Source: Promicromonospora sp. AC04 (GTDB lineage: Bacteria > Actinomycetota > Actinomycetes > Actinomycetales > Cellulomonadaceae). From it: DNA of 64,000 nucleotides. Shown one piece after another: positions 41,330-49,593 of the stretch. Location of the stretch: positions 372,001 to 436,000 of the forward strand of contig NZ_QBUG01000006.1 of assembly GCF_003058225.1 (NCBI RefSeq). The letters are read 5' to 3'. A program made the translations under genes and the position numbers. The notes under the pieces were generated by a model. That model saw only the letters and a list, made by a program, of their open reading frames with translations. It did not search any database and had not been told where the DNA came from. Position 1 is the stretch's first letter. Every line of letters starts with the position of its first letter.

Positions 41330-41923
41330 TCAGGACTCGTCCTCGTCGAACTCCTTGTGATATGCGCTGAGAATGTCGATGGCAGCGCGGCGCACGGACT
41401 CGGAACTGTCACTTTCGGCCAGCTGAGAAAGCAGCGGGATGAACTGCGGCCATACGACGTAGGACGTTGCCCATGCGGCGGCCTTCCGCACCTCGTCGTG
41501 CGAGTTCCGCGCGGCCTTCCCGATGCGGGAGCAGAACCGCTCGTCAAAGGATTCAGGTGCACCAAGACCGAGCCTGAGAACCGCTAGCACGTAGTCATGC
41601 GGGATGTCTTGCACCGCATCCGCGGCATCCAGAATTTCCTCGACAGTCGCTGGTCGGAGCTGCGCCTCGAGAAATCGAGCGGCGGTCGCCACCTGGCGTT
41701 CGTCTACCCCGGTGACGAACGCGCAGGGGCTCTTCGAGAGCACGTCCTCCATGTAATGCAGAACCAGATCCTCGCTCTTCCCCCAGAAGAACTGGCGCGG
41801 GGTCAGGCTGGCTACATCCTCTGGGAGCGTCCCGAGGAGCGGCCAGCCGAGCTTCTCTGCCACCACCGAGACTTCATCCTCGTAGCTCTGAGGCGACAGC
41901 AGGTACTTACGGGAGCCAAACAT
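41330..41923 (-). CDS. HEAT-like repeat protein, copy 1
   Basis: This 197-residue cytosolic protein has an N-terminal alpha/beta part (DLVLHYMEDVLSKSPCAFVTG) and C-terminal helical repeats (FCSRIGKAARNSHDEVRKAA, QFIPLLSQLAESDSSESVRR). ATG 41923 has AGGTGA five bases upstream. It is homologous to the protein at 44432-45019: ATSYVVWPQFIPLLSQLAES here aligns with ATGYLPWPELVELVRELSEN there. No enzyme motif is present. Such proteins can be immunity or scaffold proteins, but no toxin is seen. Confidence 0.75.
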   Translation of the reverse strand: MFGSRKYLLSPQSYEDEVSVVAEKLGWPLLGTLPEDVASLTPRQFFWGKSEDLVLHYMEDVLSKSPCAFVTGVDERQVATAARFLEAQLRPATVEEILDAADAVQDIPHDYVLAVLRLGLGAPESFDERFCSRIGKAARNSHDEVRKAAAWATSYVVWPQFIPLLSQLAESDSSESVRRAAIDILSAYHKEFDEDES

Positions 41924-42145
41924 CTCGGTCGTCACCTGTCGTTGTCCTCGCTCTGGTCGCTCTGCCGGAGGTATCCCCCGGCATCGCGCGCCAGGGGGCC
42001 GCAAGCGTGGCACGTCGAATCCACACGGCATAATCGACGCCGGTCGAGCGGACCCGCCTCATTGTGGCCCGCTGTTGACATCAAGACGGGCGCCGGAGAC
42101 AGCCGCCCGCGCTTTCTCTGCGAAACCACGGGTAGGCTCCCGGGC

Positions 42146-42616
42146 GTGCTCAGTCCTGCCGCCTCCAACGACCTCGCCGACCTGGCCGCATTCCTCCGCA
42201 CGGCCGACCTGACGGTCGCCGCCCTCGCCGAGCCCGCCGTCCGCCTGTGGCTGGAGCGGGACGACGCCGGGGCGGTCTCCGCGACCACGGGGTTCGAGCT
42301 CGGCGAGGACGGCGAGCACGCGCTGGTCCGCAGCGTCGCCGTCCGGCCGGACCTGCGGGGCACCGGGGACGGCCTCCGCCTGGCCCGCTTCGCCCTCGAC
42401 CGGGCCGCCGACGCCGGGGCGCGCCAGGCCTGGCTGTTCTCCCGCCGGTCGGGCGGCTTCTGGCAGAAGCTCGGCTTCGAGCCGACGACGACGGACGCGC
42501 TCGCCGCGGCCCTGCCCGACGCCCACCAGGTGCAGCTGTTCCGCTCCACGGGACAGCTCGACCGCGAGGTCGCGTGGCGGCGTCCGCTGCCGGTGCGTGC
42601 TACCTTCGCCGCGTGA
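42146..42616 (+). CDS. GNAT-family N-acetyltransferase (ArsN2-like)
   Basis: This 156-residue GNAT protein starts at GTG (VLSPAASNDLADLAAF). The acetyl-CoA motif A region is ALVRSVAVRPDLRGTGDGLRL, with the usual RGxG loop changed to RGTGDG. The C-terminal ARQAWLFSRRSGGFWQKLGFEP matches the pattern of ArsN2-type acetyltransferases. No arsenic gene is nearby, so the substrate is uncertain. Confidence 0.8.
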   Translation: MLSPAASNDLADLAAFLRTADLTVAALAEPAVRLWLERDDAGAVSATTGFELGEDGEHALVRSVAVRPDLRGTGDGLRLARFALDRAADAGARQAWLFSRRSGGFWQKLGFEPTTTDALAAALPDAHQVQLFRSTGQLDREVAWRRPLPVRATFAA

Positions 42617-42638
42617 GGTCTCCAGAAGCATCCAGGTT

Positions 42639-42700
42639 CGGGCTGCCGGTACTCCGGTAGCCCGAGATGCACCCGTAGAGACCGCCGAGGTCCGACCTCG
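42639..42700 (+). promoter_or_regulatory. structured leader upstream of the exporter gene
   Basis: Two hairpins lie between the GNAT and exporter genes: arms CGGGCTGCCGG/CCGGTAGCCCG (42639-42664, one G-T pair) and CGAGGT/ACCTCG (42686-42700). The first may terminate the GNAT transcript or act in attenuation of the exporter gene 145 bp downstream. No leader peptide was identified. Confidence 0.45.
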
Positions 42701-42808
42701 TCCCCCCGCTCCCCGTGACTTGCCGGTGAGCGGGCGCCGTCCGCGCATCCGAAGGGCCCGTAGTGCCGCCCAGGCCTACCCGTTCCCTTTCTCCCTTCGG
42801 AGTTGCTC

Positions 42809-44011
42809 ATGCCTGTCCTGCTCTACGTGCTCGCAGTCGCGGTCTTCGCGCAAGGCACGTCTGAATTCGTTCTCGCCGGGCTCGTCCCGGGAATCTCCAC
42901 CGGCCTCGGCGTCTCCCTCGCCCAGGCCAGCTACCTGACCTCGGGCTTCGCGGTCGGCATGGTCGTCGGCGCACCGCTGACGGCAGCTGTCGGACGCCGG
43001 CTACCGCCGCGCTCGACCCTGTCCGCGTGCCTGCTGGTCTTCGTCGCCGCGCACGTGGTCGGCGCGCTCGCTGACCAGTTCGCGGTCCTGCTCGTCACGC
43101 GGTTCGTGGCGGCGGTGGCGAACGCCGGGTTCCTCGCCGTGGCCCTCTCCACCGTGACGATAGTCGTCCCGGCGGGCAGGCAGGCCCGCGCGCTGGCCGC
43201 GGTCCTCGGCGGCACGACGCTCGCCCTGATCGCCGGCGTCCCGGCCGGGGCGCTGCTGGGTGAGGTCTGGGGCTGGCGCTCCGCGCTGTGGGCCATCGCC
43301 GGGGTGTCGGCCGTCGCCCTGGTCGCCGTCGTCTGTCTGACGCCGGGACGGCTCGGCCCTCGTTCGCCCGAGGCCAGGGTCGAACCGCCCGCCGGCACGG
43401 AACTACGCGCCACCGCAGAACCACGCGCTCGGGTGGACCTCCGGTCCGAGCTTAGCGCGCTCCGCTCCCCCGACCTGCAGCGTTACCTCGTGCTCGGAGT
43501 GCTGGTGAACGCCGCGACGTTCTGCGCGTTCACCTTCCTGGCGGCGATCGTCACGGACGGCGCCGGGCTCGACCCGGCGCTGGTGCCGCTGGTGCTCGCG
43601 CTGTTCGGGCTGGGCGCCTTCGCCGGCGTCTCGGCCGCGGGCCGCCTCGCCGACGCGCACGGGCGCCTGGTCCTCGGGGTCGGCGCCCCGCTTCTCGTCG
43701 CGGGCTGGGCCCTGTGGGCCGCGTTCGCGGCGAGCCCCCAGGCCGCATGGGTGTTCGCCCCGGTGCTGGGCGCGCTGTCGTTCGCGGTAGGCGGCACGCT
43801 GATCGCGCGCACCATGGCTGCCGCCCACAGCGCCCCGACGATGGGCGGGGCGTACTCGACGGTGGCGCTCAACCTGGGCGCCCTGACCGGACCGGTGCTC
43901 GGCGGCCTGGCGATCACCGCCCTGGGCCCCACAGCCCCGCTCGTCATCAGCGCAACCCTCGCCGCCACCGCCACCGCGGTCGCCCTCACCCCCGCCCCCC
44001 GGGCACGTTGA
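42809..44011 (+). CDS. MFS drug exporter, Cmx/CmrA-like
   Basis: This 400-residue, 12-helix major-facilitator protein closely follows the Cmx/CmrA chloramphenicol-exporter pattern: AVFAQGTSEFVLAGLVPGIS, LTSGFAVGMVVGAPLTAAVG, and NAGFLAVALSTVTIVVPAGR. ATG 42809 has GGAG upstream. Chloramphenicol or a related compound is a likely substrate by family. Its stop TGA lies inside the left arm of the inverted repeat that follows. Confidence 0.87.
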   Translation: MPVLLYVLAVAVFAQGTSEFVLAGLVPGISTGLGVSLAQASYLTSGFAVGMVVGAPLTAAVGRRLPPRSTLSACLLVFVAAHVVGALADQFAVLLVTRFVAAVANAGFLAVALSTVTIVVPAGRQARALAAVLGGTTLALIAGVPAGALLGEVWGWRSALWAIAGVSAVALVAVVCLTPGRLGPRSPEARVEPPAGTELRATAEPRARVDLRSELSALRSPDLQRYLVLGVLVNAATFCAFTFLAAIVTDGAGLDPALVPLVLALFGLGAFAGVSAAGRLADAHGRLVLGVGAPLLVAGWALWAAFAASPQAAWVFAPVLGALSFAVGGTLIARTMAAAHSAPTMGGAYSTVALNLGALTGPVLGGLAITALGPTAPLVISATLAATATAVALTPAPRAR

Positions 44012-44067
44012 CCACAGCAGCTGCTGCCAGGCCGGGGCCCGGTCTGGCAGCAGCTGCTGTGGTCAAC
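44007..44067. terminator. 24-bp perfect inverted repeat at the exporter stop
   Basis: Arm 44007-44030 is exactly complementary to 44044-44067, with CCGG/CCGG continuing the stem in the loop. The outer sequence GTTGACCAC contains the exporter stop codon. The outer GTGGTCAACTC of the right arm recurs at 44293-44303. It is a probable terminator, though much longer than usual and without a T tract. Confidence 0.75.
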
Positions 44068-44104
44068 TCGCGGGTATTCGGTCGCCGTCCGGCGTCGGCC
44101 GGGC

Positions 44105-44251
44105 TCAGCCCTGCCGGGTGGGCCGCACGACGATCTCGCCGATCTCGACGTCCTGTGGCTGCTCGATGGCGAACGCGATGGTCCGGGCCACGGCCCCCGG
44201 GTCGATGCCGAGCTCCGCCATGTTGCGCCGGACCCCCTCCCGAACTGCCAT
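44105..44251 (-). pseudogene. C-terminal remnant of another SDR gene
   Basis: The minus strand ends in TGA at 44105-44107 and encodes VRRNMAELGIDPGAVARTIA, then FAIEQPQDVEIGEIVVRPTR. This is the typical C-terminus of an SDR oxidoreductase (EQPxDVxIxEIxVRPTxQ). Homology ends at about 44251 where the repeat at 44251-44301 starts, and no Rossmann part is found. It is a 5'-truncated pseudogene of about 48 codons within the 420-bp gap between the exporter and the HEAT-like gene. Confidence 0.85.
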
Positions 44252-44303
44252 GCGATTACTGCCGGATCCGGGCCTCTTCCGGCAACAACCACGTGGTCAA
44301 CTC
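44251..44303. repeat. intergenic repeat family 2, copy B
   Basis: Degenerate stem GCGATTACTGCCGG (44252-44265) / CCGGCAACAACC (44279-44290), followed by ACGTGGTCAACTC. It aligns with copy A at 35222-35271 over its whole length. It abuts the broken end of an SDR remnant, as copy A does. Confidence 0.7.
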
Positions 44304-44431
44304 ATCGGCATCGGTCTGCGGCGGCGTTGGGCTTGGCACACTTTTGTTGGCTCGGCGGCGGCGATAGGCTCGGCCGGGAAATTTCACCCGGGCAGCGTCG
44401 CCCGGGGCAGCCGACGCAGCAAGGAGGCACA

Positions 44432-45019
44432 GTGGCCGGATTCAAGGAACGACTCGTCCTGACGCAGCAACCGCCGACCCGGACGGTGCTGAGCCGGGTC
44501 GCCTGGGACCTGGACTGGGACCTGGACGGCGTCGGCAATGTCAACGAGGACCCGTACGTCGACATCTGGCTCGCGGAGGACGAGTCCGTCGAGGTCCACT
44601 ACGTCGAGGACGGCCTGGTCGGCCTGAGCTACGTCACCCTGTACGGGGACGACGTCGCCGCCGTCCGCGACGAGATCGCCGCGCGGTGCGACCTGTGGTC
44701 CCCGGAGAGTGCGCTGACGGCGCTGCGGGCGGCGACGGATCGCGACGACCGGCTCAGGGCGCTCTACGCCGCGGCCCTGTCGGCAGCCGGTTCGGACCCG
44801 ACCCTGGTCGACGACTTCCGCGCCATCGCCCGGCACGACGAGGACCCCGGGCTCCGCCAGGCCGTAGTGGTAGCCACGGGCTATCTCCCGTGGCCCGAGC
44901 TCGTCGAGCTGGTCCGGGAGCTGAGCGAGAACGACGACGTCGACCACGTGCGCCACAACGCTCAGGTCCTGCTCGATGGGCTCGAGCTGTACCCGCCGGA
45001 CGCCGCGGTCTCGCCCTGA
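44432..45019 (+). CDS. HEAT-like repeat protein, copy 2
   Basis: This 195-residue protein starts at GTG with AAGGAGG upstream. The N-terminal half has beta strands (WDLDWDLDGVGNVNEDPYVD, VEVHYVEDGLVGLSYVTLYG). The C-terminal half has helical repeats (SALTALRAATDRDDRLRALY, PWPELVELVRELSENDDVDH). It is paralogous to the product of 41330-41923. No catalytic motif is seen. Confidence 0.78.
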   Translation: MAGFKERLVLTQQPPTRTVLSRVAWDLDWDLDGVGNVNEDPYVDIWLAEDESVEVHYVEDGLVGLSYVTLYGDDVAAVRDEIAARCDLWSPESALTALRAATDRDDRLRALYAAALSAAGSDPTLVDDFRAIARHDEDPGLRQAVVVATGYLPWPELVELVRELSENDDVDHVRHNAQVLLDGLELYPPDAAVSP

Positions 45020-45095
45020 GCAACAAGCGGTTCCACCAGGCGTCTTGAGGGGTGGACGGTTCTCCGACCACATGCCGGGCATGCCTACGATCCAG

Positions 45096-45200
45096 TCTCA
45101 TCATCCAGAGCGGTCGAGAGTCCTGGCTCCACGACACCGCAGCAACCTACCTCCGAGGCGCCAATCTCGGGGCAAGGTGCTAACGCCAGGTCCGATGGAG
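45096..45200 (+). promoter_or_regulatory. SAM-type riboswitch upstream of metE
   Basis: The leader contains the SAM-box landmarks in order: GAG-rich P1/P2 entry (CCAGAGCGGTCGAGAG), GCAGCAACC (45139-45147), a P3 stem CCTCCGAG/CTCGGGG around GCGCCAAT, and AAGGTGCTAA (45174-45183). It ends next to the metE ribosome site, so control is probably at translation. The match to the SAM-I clan is by eye. Confidence 0.7.
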
Positions 45201-45209
45201 CTGATACGC

Positions 45210-47669
45210 ATGGCAGTCAAGTTCACGCACCTTCCCCAGGCCACGATCCTGGGCTACCCGCGCATCGGCCGACGTCGCGAGCTCAAGCGCGCCGTCGAGG
45301 CCTTCTGGGCCGGACGCACCACCACCGACGACCTGGAGGCGATCGCCCGCGACCTGCGGCTCAGCACCGCGCGACACCTGGTCGACCTGGGCCTGGACGC
45401 CGGTTCCGCCGCCGTCCCCGGCTCGTTCTCGTACTACGACCAGGTGCTCGACGCCGTCGCCCTGCTCGGCGCCGTGCCGGAACGGTTCCGGGACCTGGCC
45501 CCGGCAACCGGCGGCCCGCTCTCCCTGGAGGCCTACTTCACGCTGGCCCGTGGCGAGGGCGACAAGCCGCCGCTCGAGATGACCAAGTGGTTCGACACGA
45601 ACTACCACTACCTGGTCCCGGAGATCGGGCCGGACACCCCGATCGGGTTCGTCGACGACCGCGCGGTGCGCGAGTTCATCGAGCTGGCCCGCCCGGCCGA
45701 CGGCGGCCAGGCCGTCGTGACCCGGCCCGTGCTGGTGGGACCGGTGACGTTCCTGCTGCTCAGCAAGGCGGCCGACGGCGCACCCGACGGCTTCCGCCCG
45801 CTCGACCGGCTGGACGACGTCGTCGCCGCGTACGCCGAGCTGCTCCGCGCCCTGGCTGCCGCCGGCGCGCCGTGGGTGCAGCTCGACGAGCCCGCGCTGG
45901 TCACCGACCTGCTCGACGTCCCGTTCTCCGACGTGGCCGACGCCGTCCGCCGGGCCTACACGCGGCTCGCGACCGACCTCTCCCCCGCGCCGGGGCCGGA
46001 CGGCGCACCCGGCACGAACAGCGCTGACGCCCCGGCGGAACGTCCCGCGATCCTGGTGACCGCACCGTACGGCGACCTGCGCAGCGAGGCCGGCGACGGG
46101 CTCGCGCTGCTGGCCGGCACCGACGTCGAGGCGATAGCGATCGACCTGGTCCGCGGCGCGGTCCCCGGCAGCTCGGTCCCCGGCGCAGCTCCCGGCTCCG
46201 CACTCGACGTGGTCCCTGGCCTGGAGACCAAGACGCTGGTCGCGGGCGTGATCGACGGGCACAACATCTGGCGCGCCGACCTCGGCGCTCGCCTGACCAT
46301 CCTGGAGGGCCTGGCAGCATCGGGCACCGGGCTCGGCGCGGGGGCGGTCGCCGTCGGCACGTCGACGTCGCTGCTGCACGTCCCGCACGACGTCGACGAC
46401 GAGCCCCGCCTCGACGCCGGCCTGAAGTCGTGGCTCGCGTTCGCTGACCAGAAGGTCCGGGAGGTCGCGACGCTGGCGACCGGCCTGGCCGAGGGCCGAG
46501 CGGCGGTCGCCGACCAGCTGGCCGAGTCGACGGCGGCGGTGCGCTCCCGCGCCGCGGCACCCGGCGTCGTCGTACCCGGTGTCCGGGAGCGGACCGCCGC
46601 GCTGACCGCCGCCGACGTCGAGCGCGCGCCGTACGCGGAGCGGGCCGCCGCCCAGCAGGCGCGGCTGAACCTGCCGCCGCTGCCGACCACCACCATCGGC
46701 TCGTTCCCGCAGACGCCCGAGATCCGGACCACACGCGCCGCGTGGGTCCGGGGCGAGCTGTCCGACGCCGACTACACGGCAGCGATGCGCGCCGAGATCG
46801 CGAGCACCGTCGCGCTCCAGGAGGAGCTGGGCCTGGACGTGCTGGTGCACGGCGAGCCCGAGCGCAACGACATGGTGCAGTACTTCGCCGAGCAGCTCGA
46901 CGGCTTCGCGACCACGGTGCACGGCTGGGTGCAGTCGTACGGATCGCGCTGCGTGCGGCCGCCGATCCTGTGGGGCGACGTGTCCCGGCCTGCTCCCCTG
47001 ACCGTGGACTGGACCGCGTACGCGGCGTCGCTCACCAGCAAGCCCGTCAAGGGCATGCTCACGGGTCCGGTCACGATCCTGGCCTGGTCGTTCGTCCGCG
47101 ACGACCTGCCGCTGGGCGACACCGCCGACCAGGTGGCCCTGGCCCTCCGGGACGAGGTGACGGACCTGGAGGAGGCGGGGATCGGCGTCGTGCAGGTGGA
47201 CGAGCCCGCGCTGCGCGAGCTGCTGCCGCTGCGCCGGTCCGCGCACGCGGGCTACCTGGACTGGTCGGTACGCTCGTTCCGGCTCTCGACGGCGGGGGCC
47301 GGCCCGGCGACCCAGGTGCACACGCACCTGTGCTACTCGGAGTTCGGGCAGGTCATCGGCGCGATCGACGGCCTCGACGCCGACGTGACCTCGGTGGAGG
47401 CGGCCCGGTCCCGCATGGAGATCGTGCCGGAGCTGGCCGACGCCGGATACGCCCGCGGCATCGGGCCGGGCGTCTACGACATCCACAGCCCGCGCGTGCC
47501 GTCGGTCGAGGAGGTGACCGACCTGGTGTCGCTGGCCGCCAAGTCGATCGACCCGCGGCTGGTCTGGGTCAACCCCGACTGCGGCCTGAAGACCCGCGGC
47601 TACGCCGAGACCACCGAGTCCCTGCGCCACCTGGTGGCCGCGGCCCGTGGGGTGCGCGCGACTCTCTGA
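45210..47669 (+). CDS. metE: cobalamin-independent methionine synthase
   Basis: This 819-residue enzyme transfers the methyl group of methyl-tetrahydrofolate-polyglutamate to homocysteine. The N-terminal half begins ATILGYPRIGRRRELKRAVE. The catalytic half contains TTTIGSFPQTPEIRTTRAAW, LVHGEPERNDMVQYFAEQ, and the zinc-ligand segments VHTHLCYSEFG and NPDCGLKTRGY. The protein is some 50 residues longer than usual because of linker insertions, e.g. VPGSSVPGAAPGSALDVVPG. A SAM-type riboswitch precedes it. Confidence 0.96.
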   Translation: MAVKFTHLPQATILGYPRIGRRRELKRAVEAFWAGRTTTDDLEAIARDLRLSTARHLVDLGLDAGSAAVPGSFSYYDQVLDAVALLGAVPERFRDLAPATGGPLSLEAYFTLARGEGDKPPLEMTKWFDTNYHYLVPEIGPDTPIGFVDDRAVREFIELARPADGGQAVVTRPVLVGPVTFLLLSKAADGAPDGFRPLDRLDDVVAAYAELLRALAAAGAPWVQLDEPALVTDLLDVPFSDVADAVRRAYTRLATDLSPAPGPDGAPGTNSADAPAERPAILVTAPYGDLRSEAGDGLALLAGTDVEAIAIDLVRGAVPGSSVPGAAPGSALDVVPGLETKTLVAGVIDGHNIWRADLGARLTILEGLAASGTGLGAGAVAVGTSTSLLHVPHDVDDEPRLDAGLKSWLAFADQKVREVATLATGLAEGRAAVADQLAESTAAVRSRAAAPGVVVPGVRERTAALTAADVERAPYAERAAAQQARLNLPPLPTTTIGSFPQTPEIRTTRAAWVRGELSDADYTAAMRAEIASTVALQEELGLDVLVHGEPERNDMVQYFAEQLDGFATTVHGWVQSYGSRCVRPPILWGDVSRPAPLTVDWTAYAASLTSKPVKGMLTGPVTILAWSFVRDDLPLGDTADQVALALRDEVTDLEEAGIGVVQVDEPALRELLPLRRSAHAGYLDWSVRSFRLSTAGAGPATQVHTHLCYSEFGQVIGAIDGLDADVTSVEAARSRMEIVPELADAGYARGIGPGVYDIHSPRVPSVEEVTDLVSLAAKSIDPRLVWVNPDCGLKTRGYAETTESLRHLVAAARGVRATL

Positions 47670-47718
47670 TGGGGCGCTGCCGCACCAGGCCACGAGGACG
47701 CGCCGGGCCCGGTGCGGC

Positions 47719-47744
47719 GGCGCGTCTCCCCTGGGAGACGCGCC
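47719..47744 (+). terminator. hairpin downstream of metE
   Basis: GGCGCGTCTCCC (47719-47730) and GGGAGACGCGCC (47733-47744) form a perfect 12-bp stem with a 2-nt CT spacer, 50 bp after the metE stop. Confidence 0.6.
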
Positions 47745-47760
47745 CTCGGGGAGACATCGT

Positions 47761-47821
47761 GCGAGCGGGGTGGGTTGCGCTGCGTAGACGTTGTCTACGC
47801 AGCGCAACCCACCCCGCTCGC
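47761..47821. terminator. 29-bp perfect hairpin containing 35-nt repeat copy 2
   Basis: The sequence 47761-47789 pairs perfectly with 47793-47821 around a GTT loop. The inner 47774-47808 is the second copy of the 35-nt hairpin repeat (see 34031-34065). It lies between the convergent metE and serine-protease genes and could be a bidirectional terminator. Confidence 0.8.
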
Positions 47822-47909
47822 TGAGTCTTTCTCCTGAGTCCTTCTCCTGAGTCTTTCTCCGGCCCGGCTACGGACCGCCCACCGGGCTACGGACCGCTCT
47901 CCGCTGCCG

Positions 47910-49493
47910 TCAGCCGACGTGCCACTTCTGGGCCGACGTGCCGTTGCAGGTCCAGATCTGCAGCTGCGTGCCGTCCGCGGTGTTGCCGTTCGGGGCGTCC
48001 ACGCACTTGTTCGCGAGGATGGAGACCAGGTCGCCGGCCCCGCTGAGCGTGAACTGCTGGGCCGGGTTGCCGCTGCAGTTCGCGAGCTGCACCGCCGTGC
48101 CGTCCGCGGTGTTCGCCCAGGCGACGTCCATGCACAGGCCCCCGGCCCGCAGGGTGCCGTCGGACTGGAACGTCCAGCGCTGGGCGGACGTGCCGTTACA
48201 GGTCCAGAGCTGGAGGCGCTTACCGTCCGAGAAGTCGGAGTTCGGCACGTCGATGCACTTGCCGCCCGGCCCGACGAGCGCGCTGCCCCCGCCCCCGCCC
48301 GTGGTCGTGAGCTGCAGCCCGTAGTTGCTCAGGATCGGGTTGACCGGCTGGTAGATGAACCGGCCGTTCGTGGAGCAGTCGCCGATGCGGCCCGAGGTGA
48401 CACCCTGCGCCTGGTTGCCCGAGATCACCGAGCCGCCGGAGTCGCCGCCCTCGGCGCACGCCGAGCCGGTCGCCATGCCGGGGATGTCGCCGTCGCCGTA
48501 GTTGATGGTGACGTTCTTCTCCTGGATGACGCCGCAGCGCCAGCCGGTCGTACGGCCCGAGCGGCACACCGACGCGCCGATGCCCTGCTCGGCGGACCCC
48601 GCGACCGACACCGTGCCGCCCGCGTAGTTGTTCACCGTGGGGGTGGGCGTCCAGTTGCTGTTGGTCCCGACCCAGGCCCAGTCGTGACCCGGGAACGTCG
48701 AGCCCCGGTAGGTGCCGAGCGCTGCGCCGTCGGGCGCGTTGACCGCATTGCCCGTCGAGCCGCAGTGCCCCGCGGTGACGAACCCGCCCGACACGGCGAA
48801 CCCGATCGAGCACAGCGTGACCCACCCGTCGCCGGTCGGGCGGTGGAACTCGTCGCCGCCGCGGATGTCGCGCGCGATCTTCGGAGCGACCGCGGACTTC
48901 TCCACCCGCACGGCGCCGGCGGGCGCGCCGGCCTCGGCGATCATCGCCTTGGCCGCCTGGACGTCGGCGGCCTCGACGATCACCTCGTTGGTGACCGGGT
49001 CCGCGTACCAGGCGTGCACCGAGGCGGGGGCGCCCACCTCGTCGAGGGCCTCCTTCCACGCGGTGAGGTCGTCCAGGCTGTGCTCGACGACGACGGCGTC
49101 GGCGCCCGCGCGCTCCGCCACCTTGGCCGCTGCGGTGCTGGTGACGGCCACGCGCGGGGCGTCGGCGCCGTCGGGCAGCCAGGCGCCCGCGTACGCGTCG
49201 CCGAGCTTGGCGGTGAGGTGCTTCTCGAGGATGGCTGCCTCGGCGTCGAGCGCCAGGCGGCCGGGGATCTCGGCCCGCGTGAGCCCCAGGTCGCGCTCCA
49301 TCGCGCGGACCTGGGCGTCGGGAAGAGCGTCGGCCTGGGCGTTGGGGACGGCGTCGGGCTGGGCGAGGCGCTGGGTGCTCTCGGGCGCCGGGGCGGCGCC
49401 CGCCGCACTGGCGCCGGTGAGCGCTGTACCGACCGCGAGTGCGGCGGCTGACAGCGCTATCAAGGATCGGGACGCGCGCAAGGATCGTGACAT
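47910..49493 (-). CDS. secreted alpha-lytic-type serine protease with ricin-type lectin domain
   Basis: The 527-residue precursor has a Sec signal (SLIALSAAALAVGTALTGAS) and an alpha-lytic-type pro-region (about residues 45-210). The S1 catalytic domain has His in FVTAGHCGS (about 242), Asp in HDWAWVG, and Ser in AEGGDSGGSVISG (about 352). A C-terminal beta-trefoil carries three QxW units (LQLWTCNGTSAQRW, AQQFTL, LQIWTCNGTSAQKW), probably binding polysaccharide. ATG 49493 follows GAGGAGCACACG. Streptogrisin-like enzymes with lectin domains are common in cell-wall-degrading actinobacteria. Confidence 0.93.
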   Translation of the reverse strand: MSRSLRASRSLIALSAAALAVGTALTGASAAGAAPAPESTQRLAQPDAVPNAQADALPDAQVRAMERDLGLTRAEIPGRLALDAEAAILEKHLTAKLGDAYAGAWLPDGADAPRVAVTSTAAAKVAERAGADAVVVEHSLDDLTAWKEALDEVGAPASVHAWYADPVTNEVIVEAADVQAAKAMIAEAGAPAGAVRVEKSAVAPKIARDIRGGDEFHRPTGDGWVTLCSIGFAVSGGFVTAGHCGSTGNAVNAPDGAALGTYRGSTFPGHDWAWVGTNSNWTPTPTVNNYAGGTVSVAGSAEQGIGASVCRSGRTTGWRCGVIQEKNVTINYGDGDIPGMATGSACAEGGDSGGSVISGNQAQGVTSGRIGDCSTNGRFIYQPVNPILSNYGLQLTTTGGGGGSALVGPGGKCIDVPNSDFSDGKRLQLWTCNGTSAQRWTFQSDGTLRAGGLCMDVAWANTADGTAVQLANCSGNPAQQFTLSGAGDLVSILANKCVDAPNGNTADGTQLQIWTCNGTSAQKWHVG

Positions 49494-49593
49494 CGTGTGC
49501 TCCTCGTCAGGCCTGGGGAACCTCGGACGCCTGGGAGCGTATTGACGCCAGGCCGCCACCAGAACGGTTGGACGGGCGTCGTGTGGAAAGTAC

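Noticed and set aside
44302-44565. An 87-codon minus-strand frame between the SDR remnant and the HEAT-like gene
   Set aside because: It lies largely opposite the HEAT-like gene start with a strong AAGGAGG site and has low-complexity Ser/Arg content.
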